Source of the DNA: an uncultured Pseudomonadota bacterium
GTDB lineage: Bacteria > Myxococcota_A > UBA796 > GCA-2862545
Reading direction: 5' to 3'
DNA: 14,621 nt
NCBI GenBank assembly: GCA_937891875.1
Contig: CALATR010000062.1
Location: forward strand, 1 to 14,621
Shown here in pieces: positions 1 through 6,414 of the stretch. Position 1 is the first letter of the stretch. Each line of letters begins with the position of its first letter. A program made the position numbers and the translations under genes. Below the pieces are notes generated by a model, which saw nothing but the letters and a program-made list of their open reading frames with translations, was not told where the DNA came from and did not search any database.

Positions 1-848
1 CGAGCTGGGAGAAGTTCGACCGGGTCACCAAGACCGCCCTGACCATGACCGACCCGGTCGCGGACGGCTACCGCAGCGGCCTGGACGTGGCCGTGGTGCC
101 CGACACCGACGGTGACAGCGTCAACGACCTGATGATCAGCCAGCCCTTCTACCAGGTCGAGACCGACTGGGGCGACGGCGATCCCGTGTTCAACGGGCGC
201 ATGCTGTTCTACTCCGGCATCGAGGGCGACGGCACCATCGAGGATCTCGCCCACGCCAGCTTCCTGGGCGGCGCCGACGAGCAGATCGGCTTCGGCGGCG
301 CGGTGGTCGCAGACATCGACGGCAGCGGCAGTCCCGACATCATCGTCGCCGCACCGTTCTCGTCGTCCCGGGCGGACTCGGCGGGCGAGGTCTACCTCAT
401 CGCGGATCCGACATTCTCCGCCATGGACCAGGATATCTCGGCGGTCGCCACGGCGACGCTGTACGCCGACACCGCCGACGCCCAGCTGGGCTACGGCCTG
501 TTCTCCGCCGCCGACCTCGACGGCGACGGCAAGCAGGACCTGATGGTGCGCCAGCGCAACGCAACCAGCGCCGGCAGCCACGACGACATCCGGCTGGTCG
601 GCGGTCAGCACCTCTCCGGCAGCGTGCACATCGACGACGCGACCATGATGTCCTTCCGCTACGAGAACGAGCTCGCGCGCACCGGCAGCGGCGTGGCGGT
701 CGGCGACGTCACCAACGACGGCGCCATGGACTTCTTCATCGGCGCGCCCTACCACCCCACGGGCTCGATCGACTACTCCACGGGCCGGACCTACTTCTAC
801 CCGTCCGAGAGCTACCCCTGGGGCTACCTGCAGGGCATCGCCGAGTAG
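1..848 (+). CDS. FG-GAP repeat (integrin alpha-like) protein, 5' end cut off
   Basis: The reading frame is open from the left edge (first full codon at 3) to the TAG at 846-848, so only the C-terminal 281 residues are visible and the true start lies outside. At least four Asp-rich FG-GAP/calcium-loop motifs can be read: DTDGDSVNDLMI, DIDGSGSPDIIVAAPF, DLDGDGKQDLMV and DVTNDGAMDFFIGAPY, spaced roughly 60-75 residues apart. In this family such repeats form blades of a beta-propeller that binds Ca2+ in the short Asp loops. These proteins are normally exported and often serve in surface display or adhesion. The chain ends shortly after the last repeat, with no membrane anchor or sorting signal visible in the C-terminal part. 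The gene converges on the nuclease-fold lipoprotein gene with only 7 bp between stops. The fold call is firm; the ligand is unknown. Confidence 0.85.
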   Translation, partial: SWEKFDRVTKTALTMTDPVADGYRSGLDVAVVPDTDGDSVNDLMISQPFYQVETDWGDGDPVFNGRMLFYSGIEGDGTIEDLAHASFLGGADEQIGFGGAVVADIDGSGSPDIIVAAPFSSSRADSAGEVYLIADPTFSAMDQDISAVATATLYADTADAQLGYGLFSAADLDGDGKQDLMVRQRNATSAGSHDDIRLVGGQHLSGSVHIDDATMMSFRYENELARTGSGVAVGDVTNDGAMDFFIGAPYHPTGSIDYSTGRTYFYPSESYPWGYLQGIAE

Positions 849-855
849 CCGCCAG

Positions 856-1845
856 CTAGCGGAACGTGACGTCGACGAACACTGGCAGGTGATCGCTGGC
901 GTCGGTGCACGCGCTGCGCTCCGGGGGCTCGCCCGCCTTGGGCAGCCCCGACGCCTGACCCTCGTCGGTGCAGTCGTAGATCTCGCCGACGATGGCGCCG
1001 TCGAGATCGGCGGTGGCGTAGATCCAGTCGATGGCGCGGCTGGACGAGGGGCGCGTGGCGAGGCGGCCGTCCAGCTGCAGGGCCTCGACCACGTGCATGC
1101 CGGCGTCCTCGAAGGCACCGAAGGCGGAGTTGGTCAGGCCGTCGCGCTGCAGGGTGCCGCGGGCGTCGTCGCCGAGGCGGTAGTCGAAGGGCAGGCCGTC
1201 GGGCACCGATGTCCAGGTGGACGGGCTCTCGGGCATGTCCTCCAGCTCCGCGTTCACGTCGCCCATGGCCAGGGCGAAGGTGTCGCCAGCGGCCTGGGCG
1301 GTGCGGATGCCGTCTACGGTGCGGCGGAAGCGATCGGAAGGATCGAAGCCGCTCTTCCAGTGGTTCGACACCACGGTCAGCCGCTTGTCGGTGTCCGGGA
1401 CCTCGACGATGACCCGCACCGGGTGGCGGGTGGCGTCGTTGGCGCTGCGGTCGCCCGAGAGCTCGGCCGGGGAGAGCGCGCCGATCTCGACCACCGGCAG
1501 GCGGGTCATCATGCCGTTGCGCAGGGTGCCGAACGGGTTGTTCGGCGGGGTGAAGTACACGTCGTAGCCGAGGTCGGCGGCCAGATCGCGCAGGCGGCCC
1601 TCCTGCCCCTCGTCCACCTCGTTCAGGCCGACCACGTCGGCGTCGAGGCGCGCGAGGATGGCCCGCTCGGCCTGGCCCTCGGTGCTGCTCGATGAGCCCA
1701 CGCCCTCGATGTTCCAGGTGACGACGCGCACCGTGACGCCCGGATCGGCGGTGTCGGTGTCCGTCCCGCTGTCCGTGTCGGTGTCGGTGGGGTCGACGGG
1801 CGCGGGACAGCCGACGAGCGCGATCATGAGGGGCAGCAGGCGCAC
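856..1845 (-). CDS. Endonuclease/exonuclease/phosphatase-family lipoprotein
   Basis: I start this 329-residue protein at GTG 1845, because a GGAGG (complement of 1850-1854) lies 4 nt upstream and the product then opens with a lipoprotein signal, MRLLPLMIALVGC (lipobox LVGC, C13). The frame stays open to an ATG at 1911, but that would bury the signal. A Thr-Asp repeat linker (about residues 18-35) follows the lipid-anchored Cys. The catalytic domain runs from about residue 37 to the end and shows the EEP signatures in order: TWNIEG (N45), LNEVDE (E76, metal ligand), NHWKSG, MGDVNAE, a DWIYA segment and the terminal SDHLPVF. All expected catalytic positions seem intact. The fold covers secreted DNases, sphingomyelinase-like and phosphoinositide phosphatases; the sequence alone does not fix the substrate. 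Predicted location is the outer membrane or periplasm. It is divergent from the flavoprotein gene across a 117-bp gap. Confidence 0.88.
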   Translation of the reverse strand: MRLLPLMIALVGCPAPVDPTDTDTDSGTDTDTADPGVTVRVVTWNIEGVGSSSSTEGQAERAILARLDADVVGLNEVDEGQEGRLRDLAADLGYDVYFTPPNNPFGTLRNGMMTRLPVVEIGALSPAELSGDRSANDATRHPVRVIVEVPDTDKRLTVVSNHWKSGFDPSDRFRRTVDGIRTAQAAGDTFALAMGDVNAELEDMPESPSTWTSVPDGLPFDYRLGDDARGTLQRDGLTNSAFGAFEDAGMHVVEALQLDGRLATRPSSSRAIDWIYATADLDGAIVGEIYDCTDEGQASGLPKAGEPPERSACTDASDHLPVFVDVTFR

Positions 1846-1962
1846 ACATCCTCCGGGGCGCGCTGGTAACCCGTCCCACGGACGGGCCGAAACCGATGGT
1901 CCAGGACGCATCCGGACCTACGTGAAGCGGCTGGCGACGACCGCCGGCGCGGAGGCTGGAAC

Positions 1963-3396
1963 ATGGACAAGAGGACCGTCGACGTCGCGATCATCGGGGC
2001 GGGGACCGCGGGGCTGAACGCGCGCAAGGAAGTGGAGAAGGCAGGGAAGAGCTACGTGCTCATCCAGGATGGCCCCTACGGCACGACCTGCGCCCGGGTG
2101 GGCTGCATGCCCTCCAAGCTGCTCATCGCCGCGGCCGAGCGCGCCCACGATCTCGACGGTGCGGGGCTCTTCGGCATCGAGGTCGACGAGGGCGCCTGGC
2201 GGGTGGACGGGCGCGCGGTCATGGAGCGCGTCCGCCGGGAGCGGGACCGCTTCGTCGGCTTTGTCGTGCGCGACAGCATGGCCATCGAGCACCGCATCGA
2301 GGGGCGGGCGCGCTTCGTCGGGCCCACCACCCTGCAGGTCGACGACCACACCATCGTCGAGGCGAAGGCGGTGGTCATCGCGACCGGCTCGAGCCCGTGG
2401 GTGCCGCCGCCGCTCGACACCATCCGCGAGCACGTGATCGTCAACGACGACGTCTTCGACTGGGAGGACCTGCCGCGCAGCATCGCCGTGTTCGGCACCG
2501 GCATCATCGGCATCGAGCTGGGGCAGGCCCTGCATCGGCTGGGGGTCCGGGTCACCTTCTTCAACCCCTTCGACGTGCTCGGGCCGTTCACCGATCCGGC
2601 GATCGGCGCGAAGGCGCGGGAGGTCCTCGGCGGGGAGCTGGACCTGAACCTGGGCGCGACCGTGCACGCCGTCACCCCGGTCGACGGTGGGGTCGAGATC
2701 CGCTGGACGACCGCAGAAGGGCAGGAACGAACGGCGGTCTTCGAGGAGGTGCTGGCCGCGGCCGGGCGCCACGCCAACGTGAAGGGCCTGGGCCTGGAAG
2801 CGACCGGCGCCCACCTCGACAAGCGCGGCCTGCCCGGCTCCGACCTGCGCACCATGCAGGTGGGCGACCTGCCGATCTTCATCGCCGGCGACGTGGCCGG
2901 GCACCGCCCGCTGCTCCACGAGGCCGCCGACGAGGGCCGCATCGCCGGGGCCAACGCCGCCCGCTGGCCCGACGTGTCCGCCGCCGTGCGCCGCACCCCG
3001 CTCGCCGTCGCGTTCACCCACCCGCAGATGGGCATGGTGGGCGCCCGCTTCGCCGATCTCGCCGAGGGCACGTTCGAGGTGGGCGAGGTGAGCTATGACG
3101 ACCAGGGTCGCTCCCGCGTCATGGGGATCAACAGCGGCCTGGTGCGGATCTACGCGCGGAGGCACGACTGCAGGCTCGTTGGCGCCGAGATGTTCGGACC
3201 GAGGGTCGAGCACACGGCCCACCTGCTCGCGTGGGCGGTCCAGCAGGGCATGAACGTGAACCGCGCGCTGAACATGCCCTTCTACCACCCGGTCGTGGAA
3301 GAGGGCATTCGAACGGCACTCCGCGACCTGGCGGCCAAGCTGCGGGTGGAGAAGCTGTGCCCGCCCGAGGACTGCGGCGACAGTGCGGGCATGTAG
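1963..3396 (+). CDS. Dihydrolipoyl dehydrogenase-like FAD/NAD(P) disulfide oxidoreductase
   Basis: A 477-residue class I pyridine nucleotide-disulfide oxidoreductase of normal length. ATG 1963 is preceded by GGAGG (1951-1955) at 7 nt. The FAD-binding GAGTAG is at residues 12-17, and the redox-active disulfide sits in GTTCARVGCMPSK (C43 and C48, a CxxxxC pair). The NAD(P) Rossmann motif GTGIIG is at 178-183, the second FAD contact IFIAGDVAG is near 306-314, and the C-terminal catalytic dyad His442-Glu447 lies in FYHPVVEEG. In known members the enzyme reoxidises a dithiol such as dihydrolipoamide with NAD+. Here no 2-oxoacid dehydrogenase E1/E2, lipoyl protein or glycine-cleavage gene is nearby. 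The TTCARVGCMPSK box also differs from the usual GGTCLNxGCIPSK, so this may belong to a stand-alone subgroup with another disulfide substrate. Its 3' end overlaps the amidase gene by 40 nt. Confidence 0.88.
   Translation: MDKRTVDVAIIGAGTAGLNARKEVEKAGKSYVLIQDGPYGTTCARVGCMPSKLLIAAAERAHDLDGAGLFGIEVDEGAWRVDGRAVMERVRRERDRFVGFVVRDSMAIEHRIEGRARFVGPTTLQVDDHTIVEAKAVVIATGSSPWVPPPLDTIREHVIVNDDVFDWEDLPRSIAVFGTGIIGIELGQALHRLGVRVTFFNPFDVLGPFTDPAIGAKAREVLGGELDLNLGATVHAVTPVDGGVEIRWTTAEGQERTAVFEEVLAAAGRHANVKGLGLEATGAHLDKRGLPGSDLRTMQVGDLPIFIAGDVAGHRPLLHEAADEGRIAGANAARWPDVSAAVRRTPLAVAFTHPQMGMVGARFADLAEGTFEVGEVSYDDQGRSRVMGINSGLVRIYARRHDCRLVGAEMFGPRVEHTAHLLAWAVQQGMNVNRALNMPFYHPVVEEGIRTALRDLAAKLRVEKLCPPEDCGDSAGM
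3348..3351 (+). promoter_or_regulatory. Shine-Dalgarno GGAG deciding the amidase start
   Basis: GGAG lies inside the end of the flavoprotein gene, 5 nt before GTG 3357. It supports a translationally coupled GTG start rather than the upstream ATG 3231. A start at 3231 would add 42 arginine/glycine-rich residues read out of frame from the flavoprotein gene. Confidence 0.6.
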
Positions 3397-4256
3397 CCCT
3401 CGCGCTGCTGGCTCTGGTCGGCTGTGGTCCCGTCCTGGACGAGGTCGTCGAGCGGGGTGGGCCGGCGCCCCTGGTGGTCGACGCCCCCATCGCCTGGCCG
3501 GCTGAAGGGGCGCGGCTGACGCCTCCGCCGGTGGTCGTCCCCGAGGTGCTCCGCGGCGTGGTGGTCGCTGTCGACGCCGGACACGGGGCGCCGGGCAACA
3601 CCGGAGCCCGATCGGCGCGCTGCGAGGACGAGCAGGACCTGGTGCTCCCCATCGCCGAGCAGGTGGCCGACGTGCTCGACGCGGGCGGACTGACCGTGCT
3701 CCGCCTGCGTCCCCCCGGCGAGCGCCCCACCTACGATGCCCGCCTGCGCGCCCTCGCCGACAGCGCCGCGGTCCTCATGGTCTCGGTCCACGCCGACGTG
3801 CGCCTGCCCGCCAGCGCGTGGTCGCCCACGCCAGGGTGTGAGGCGCTCGTGAGCCATGGCCAACCGGGCTTCTCGACCCTGTGGTCCGACGAGGATCCGA
3901 CCCTGGCTCCCGGTCGAAGGGCCCTCGCCGACGCCCTCGCAGCGCGCCTGCGCCAGACCGGCCTGCCTGCCTACGATGGCCAGGACTACACCGGGATCTA
4001 CGAACAGACCGGCCCCGGGGTCTTCGTGGACCGCCACCGCCCCGCCCGCCGGGTGCGCTTCCTCCGCCGCCCCGCCGTGCCCTCCGCCATCGTCGAGGTC
4101 GCCCACCTGCTCGATCCCGACGCCTCGCTCCGCATCCGCGAGCCCGCGGTGAAGGCCGCCCTGGCGCACGCGATCGCGGGCGGGATCGTGGACGCGCTCA
4201 TGGAGGATCGAGCGGTACTTCCCACGGACGGTGCCGCGCCAGCAGGGCGAAGGTGA
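3357..4256 (+). CDS. N-acetylmuramoyl-L-alanine amidase (Amidase_3), lipoprotein
   Basis: From GTG 3357 the product has 299 residues. It begins with a basic n-region (RGLRR), a hydrophobic stretch and the lipobox LVGC (C23), so it is predicted to be lipid-anchored. The Amidase_3 zinc-hydrolase core spans about residues 65-290 with all key residues visible: His76 in VDAGHG, Glu92 in DEQDLVL, His145 in SVHADV (zinc ligands) and the catalytic Glu247 in AIVEVAHLL. Members cleave the amide bond between N-acetylmuramic acid and L-Ala of the stem peptide, in cell separation, growth or peptidoglycan recycling. A Trp-rich insertion (about residues 150-200, with SHGQPGFSTLW) sits where regulatory insertions are found in AmiC-type enzymes. 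No LysM, SPOR or AMIN domain is seen. The gene starts 40 nt inside the flavoprotein gene and its last 59 bp overlap, tail to tail, the small membrane-protein gene on the other strand. Confidence 0.88.
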   Translation: MPARGLRRQCGHVALALLALVGCGPVLDEVVERGGPAPLVVDAPIAWPAEGARLTPPPVVVPEVLRGVVVAVDAGHGAPGNTGARSARCEDEQDLVLPIAEQVADVLDAGGLTVLRLRPPGERPTYDARLRALADSAAVLMVSVHADVRLPASAWSPTPGCEALVSHGQPGFSTLWSDEDPTLAPGRRALADALAARLRQTGLPAYDGQDYTGIYEQTGPGVFVDRHRPARRVRFLRRPAVPSAIVEVAHLLDPDASLRIREPAVKAALAHAIAGGIVDALMEDRAVLPTDGAAPAGRR

Positions 4257-4566
4257 TCGCCTCGAGGAGCAGCGGCGGCAGGGTCAGCAGCATGCCGCCC
4301 GCCCACGCGACGGGCCCGAAGTCGTCGGTGGCGATCTGCTCGACGAGGTCGGCGATCGCGTCGAGGTCGCCCCAGTGGGCGTACAGGGCGATCCACAGCG
4401 GCAGCCCGAGGCCGGCGGCGACGAGGGGGAGGGGAGCGAGCACCGCCACCAGGCCGGTCACCGGGCGGTCGCGCCAGAACAGGCCCGCCGCGGTGAACAC
4501 ACACCCGGCGTAGTGCAGGGCCAGCAGGGGCCCGACGAGGATCGGCAGCAGCACGGTCTCGTCCAC
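4198..4566 (-). CDS. Small membrane protein, second gene of a coupled pair
   Basis: The GTG start at 4566 shares its G with the TAG stop of the upstream gene (TAGTG), which indicates translational coupling; GAGGTGGAG just before it can serve as ribosome-binding site. The 122-residue product is strongly hydrophobic, with about three predicted transmembrane segments: VLLPILVGPLLALHYAGCVF, a central LVAVLAPLPLVAAGLGLPLW, and AWAGGMLLTLPPLLLEAITF near the C-terminus. A short acidic loop (LDAIADLVEQIATDDFG) lies between the last two. I do not recognise the family. Its 3' end runs 59 bp into the amidase gene on the opposite strand, an unusually large convergent overlap. The last residues, WEVPLDPP, are therefore encoded by DNA that also encodes the amidase C-terminus. 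Confidence 0.65.
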   Translation of the reverse strand: MDETVLLPILVGPLLALHYAGCVFTAAGLFWRDRPVTGLVAVLAPLPLVAAGLGLPLWIALYAHWGDLDAIADLVEQIATDDFGPVAWAGGMLLTLPPLLLEAITFALLARHRPWEVPLDPP

Positions 4567-4949
4567 TACTCCACCTCGGTCGGTCGGGGGTCGCGGGCGA
4601 CCAGGTGCAGGACCAGGGCAAAGGGCACGATGCTGATCAGCGCGAAGCACAGCATGGCGGACAGGCCGTGGGAGAAGTCGGCGAAGTGATCGACGAGATC
4701 GCGGACGATGCGCTCGACGCCGGGTCCGCGCCCGAACACGGCCAGGCCGACGATGAGGAGCGGCAGGGCGGACAGCGCGGCGGCGGACGGGATGAGGATC
4801 GCAGCGGAGCCGGTCAGGGCGGCCTCACGGTGCCCTCGCCGAGCGAGCCGGGCGGCACTCATGAGGCCGTAGGCGGTCGCGCCGAGGGTGAGAAGGAGCA
4901 TCACCGCGAGGACCACCAGCGAGATGATGCCGTACAGATCGCCGTTCAT
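4566..4949 (-). CDS. Small three-TM membrane protein, first gene of a coupled pair
   Basis: ATG 4949 is preceded by AGGAGG, 3-4 nt upstream. The 127-residue product has a first TM helix near residues 6-31 (ending in MSAARLARRGHRE, a positive-inside loop), a second in IPSAAALSALPLLIVGLAVF and a third in LSAMLCFALISIVPFALVLH. An amphipathic RIVRDLVDHFADF segment connects the last two. No catalytic or binding motif is visible and I do not recognise the family. The coupled downstream protein also has three TM segments and a DLVEQIATD segment that resembles RIVRDLVDHFAD here. The two may therefore be diverged relatives or partners in one complex (inference). The gene is divergent from the Dabb gene across a 77-bp gap that must hold both promoters. 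Confidence 0.68.
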   Translation of the reverse strand: MNGDLYGIISLVVLAVMLLLTLGATAYGLMSAARLARRGHREAALTGSAAILIPSAAALSALPLLIVGLAVFGRGPGVERIVRDLVDHFADFSHGLSAMLCFALISIVPFALVLHLVARDPRPTEVE

Positions 4950-5026
4950 GCGCCTCCTGACCCGACGCGGTGGCCGGCGGTTCCCCCGCGAGGCTACCAG
5001 CGAGCGACTCCACGGAGGCGACGCCC

Positions 5027-5329
5027 GTGATCCTGCGCACCAGCTACCTCAAGCTCACCGAGGACCACCAGGGCGAGCGCGCCCGGCAGCGCCTCGCGAA
5101 GGCCCTGCGCGAGGGCTACGCCGAGCTCCCCCGGGTGCGCGGCACAGAGGTCGCCCTGGCGGCGGACCCGGCAGCGAAGAAGGGCTGGGACGTCGCGGTC
5201 CACCTGCGCTTCGACAGCGAGGACGCGGTGGCGGCCTGGGAGCAGGACCCGGCGACGCGGGCGCTGGAGGAGGCGGTGCTGGAGCCGGCAGTGGCGTTCA
5301 GCAAGGTGTGGAGCTGGGAGTTGGTGTAG
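5027..5329 (+). CDS. Dabb (stress-responsive alpha/beta-barrel) domain protein
   Basis: I start at GTG 5027 because GGAGG (5014-5018) lies 8 nt upstream and the domain begins at once (VILRTSYLKL). The frame is open to ATG 4970, but those 19 extra residues are not domain-like and overlap the divergent promoter space. The 100-residue product matches a single Dabb domain in length and pattern. It has an N-terminal beta strand, a helix (RARQRLAKALREGYAELP), a central strand (VALAADPAAKKGWDVAVHLRF), the typical SEDAVAAWEQDPATRALEE helix and a final SKVWSWEL strand. Dabb proteins are small dimeric ferredoxin-like barrels of mostly unknown role; some are stress-induced and some are cyclases. No N-terminal catalytic His is present (RTSYLKL instead), so an enzyme role is not supported. 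The stop codon abuts the long palindrome. Confidence 0.75.
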   Translation: MILRTSYLKLTEDHQGERARQRLAKALREGYAELPRVRGTEVALAADPAAKKGWDVAVHLRFDSEDAVAAWEQDPATRALEEAVLEPAVAFSKVWSWELV

Positions 5330-5380
5330 GGGATCCGCTGGCGGGGAGTCGCGTTGCTGCGGGCAAGGGAGCGGCGGGTC

Positions 5381-5405
5381 GGTCCCTGGTCGCTGGTCTC
5401 TGGGG
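5381..5405 (+). repeat. Degenerate GGTCNCT heptamer run, left arm
   Basis: Three 7-bp units GGTCCCT, GGTCGCT and GGTCTCT are followed by GGGG. They mirror the perfect heptamers in the right arm of the palindrome. Confidence 0.7.
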
Positions 5406-5570
5406 CACTCTGCGAGCGGGGGTCACAGCCGCAGGTCCGCCGTCGTCCGATGCACGGTCTCCCACTCGCCGCAGGGTGTGTCGAGCCGACCGCGCCTCGA
5501 GCGGTACGGCCGGGGTCACGGTGGGCGGACCACCGGATTGTGGGCCTGTTTCCCCCGTTGGGGGCGGGCC

Positions 5571-5593
5571 CCAGAGACCAGAGACCAGAGACC
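5571..5593 (+). repeat. CCAGAGA heptamer tandem repeat (3 perfect units)
   Basis: Units occupy 5571-5577, 5578-5584 and 5585-5591, plus a trailing CC. On the other strand these read GGTCTCT, the consensus of the degenerate units in the left arm. Confidence 0.85.
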
Positions 5594-5645
5594 GCCTCTC
5601 CACTCCCCTGGTTGAAGCAACGCGACTCCCCGCGAGCGGATCCCC

Positions 5646-5760
5646 GCCCCGCCACGGACCCTCGCCGCTCACCTGACGACGTCCGAACCGCGACCAAGGT
5701 GCTCGCGGCCGCACGGCGGACAGTCCGAAACTCGAAACTCGAAACTCGAAGTTCGTCCCT
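5646..5760. other. Gene-free spacer with a 7-bp repeat
   Basis: Together with the palindrome this completes the 431-bp gene-free stretch between the Dabb gene and the glycan-binding lipoprotein gene, which converge here. Apart from the CGAAACT repeat I see no gene, promoter or T-tract terminator. Short open frames cross it on both strands only because of the base composition. Confidence 0.55.
5726..5753 (+). repeat. CGAAACT heptamer tandem repeat (3 perfect + 1 degenerate unit)
   Basis: CGAAACT occurs at 5726-5732, 5733-5739 and 5740-5746, then CGAAGTT at 5747-5753. It is AT-richer than its surroundings and lies 7 bp beyond the stop of the leftward lipoprotein gene. The last units contain a short inverted match (AACT-CGA-AGTT), too weak to call a terminator. 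Confidence 0.85.
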
Positions 5761-6324
5761 CTACGGCGCCGCGAACAACGCGATCTCCGAGATGCACACG
5801 TCCTTCGTGAACCGGCCCTCGTCCGCCTCCAGCAGCGTGAACGTCAGCGTCGTCGCCTTGCCCGGCTGCGTGATCACCCGCGGCTTCTCCTTCACCGTCT
5901 GCGCGGCGTGCTCCCGGTAGGGGACGAAGGGGAAGTCGATCTGGACCGACCAGCCCTGGTCGCTGGCCACAGCGAGCTTGCGGGGGCGGCCGTTGTTGGT
6001 CAGGGTGCGGTCGTCCTTGTAGTAGCCGCCGTCCACGCGGATCTCGGCGATGTCCGTCGGCTTCTTCAGGGTGACCGACAGGGCCTGGCCGATGCCGAGC
6101 CCCTCCACACCCTCGCACCACGCGGTGCTTCGATCGCCGTCGAAGGCGTGCTCGGCAGGAAAGCTGCTGCGATCCTCCGAGAGGAACGAGCTCGCTTCAA
6201 TGCTTTGGAGCGCCGACCGCGCTATGGCGACCGGCGCCTGGGACGTTGTCTGTTCAGGGGGCGGTGCCTGACCGCTCTGACAGGCTACGAGCACCCCCCA
6301 CGTCCACGCGTAGACCCGATGCAT
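5761..6324 (-). CDS. Lipoprotein with NADase-type glycan-binding (discoidin-like) domain
   Basis: ATG 6324 has AGGAGG 4-5 nt upstream and begins a lipoprotein signal, MHRVYAWTWGVLVAC (C15), followed by a Gln/Pro/Thr-rich linker to about residue 35. The remaining 150 residues match the discoidin-related domain known as the NADase-type glycan-binding domain: an ASSFLSED opening, AFDGDRSTAWCEGVEGLGIG, a GGYYKDDRTLTNNGRPRKL strand pair, and a final CISEIALF strand. In this family the DGxxxTAWCEGxxGxGxG segment and the GYxKxxxxxxxNxRxK segment are the hallmarks. It lacks any attached NADase or other enzyme, so it is likely a surface or periplasmic binding protein. The carbohydrate-binding role comes from the family name; nothing here names the ligand. 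It is divergent from the next gene across 90 bp and ends 7 bp from the CGAAACT repeat. Confidence 0.82.
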   Translation of the reverse strand: MHRVYAWTWGVLVACQSGQAPPPEQTTSQAPVAIARSALQSIEASSFLSEDRSSFPAEHAFDGDRSTAWCEGVEGLGIGQALSVTLKKPTDIAEIRVDGGYYKDDRTLTNNGRPRKLAVASDQGWSVQIDFPFVPYREHAAQTVKEKPRVITQPGKATTLTFTLLEADEGRFTKDVCISEIALFAAP

Positions 6325-6414
6325 GGACCCTCCTGGGTTGCAGCCTGTAACGCACGGCGGAGGTCGCGCAGTGACACGGCTAGCTCGGAGGTGTCCCCGC
6401 CACGGAGATCCCTC

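Larger units (their letters stand above)
5329..5645. repeat. 317-bp imperfect palindrome (MITE-like or long-hairpin element)
   Basis: The left arm 5329-5405 pairs with the right arm 5569-5645 around one fixed axis (position sum 10974, no net gap). The outer 30 bp (5329-5358 with 5616-5645) match at 29 positions. A weaker middle follows, and then 25 bp (5381-5405 with 5569-5593) match at 23. By hand count about 65 of 77 arm positions pair. The interior shows weaker symmetry, visible as similar peptides read from the two strands in the arms. GGATCC lies near both ends. No transposase gene is inside and no start site or conserved protein pattern argues for coding. It could be a non-autonomous mobile element, a long hairpin RNA or a bidirectional terminator/barrier. 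Confidence 0.75.

Noticed and set aside
1918..3288. 456-residue open frame antisense to the flavoprotein gene
   Set aside because: The plus-strand frame has complete FAD, disulfide and NAD motifs; the antisense product has no recognisable pattern and is a GC-bias shadow.
3357..3396. Frameshift joining the flavoprotein and amidase into one fusion protein
   Set aside because: The flavoprotein ends at its normal length after an intact His-Glu dyad, and the amidase has its own ribosome-binding site and lipoprotein signal.
1963..3396. Part of a 2-oxoacid dehydrogenase or glycine-cleavage operon
   Set aside because: No E1, E2, lipoyl-carrier or gcv-type gene occurs on either side; neighbours are a nuclease-fold lipoprotein and an amidase.
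4198..4949. Toxin-antitoxin pair, suggested by two small coupled genes
   Set aside because: Both products are multi-TM proteins without DNA-binding or toxin motifs and are larger than typical type I toxins.
5330..5714. Protein coding within the first palindrome on either strand
   Set aside because: Both strands are open and give similar peptides only because the DNA is palindromic; there is no ribosome-binding site or conserved protein pattern.
5726..5760. Intrinsic terminator for the glycan-binding lipoprotein gene
   Set aside because: The only inverted match in the CGAAACT repeat is 4 bp and no T-run follows, so it is better described as a tandem repeat.
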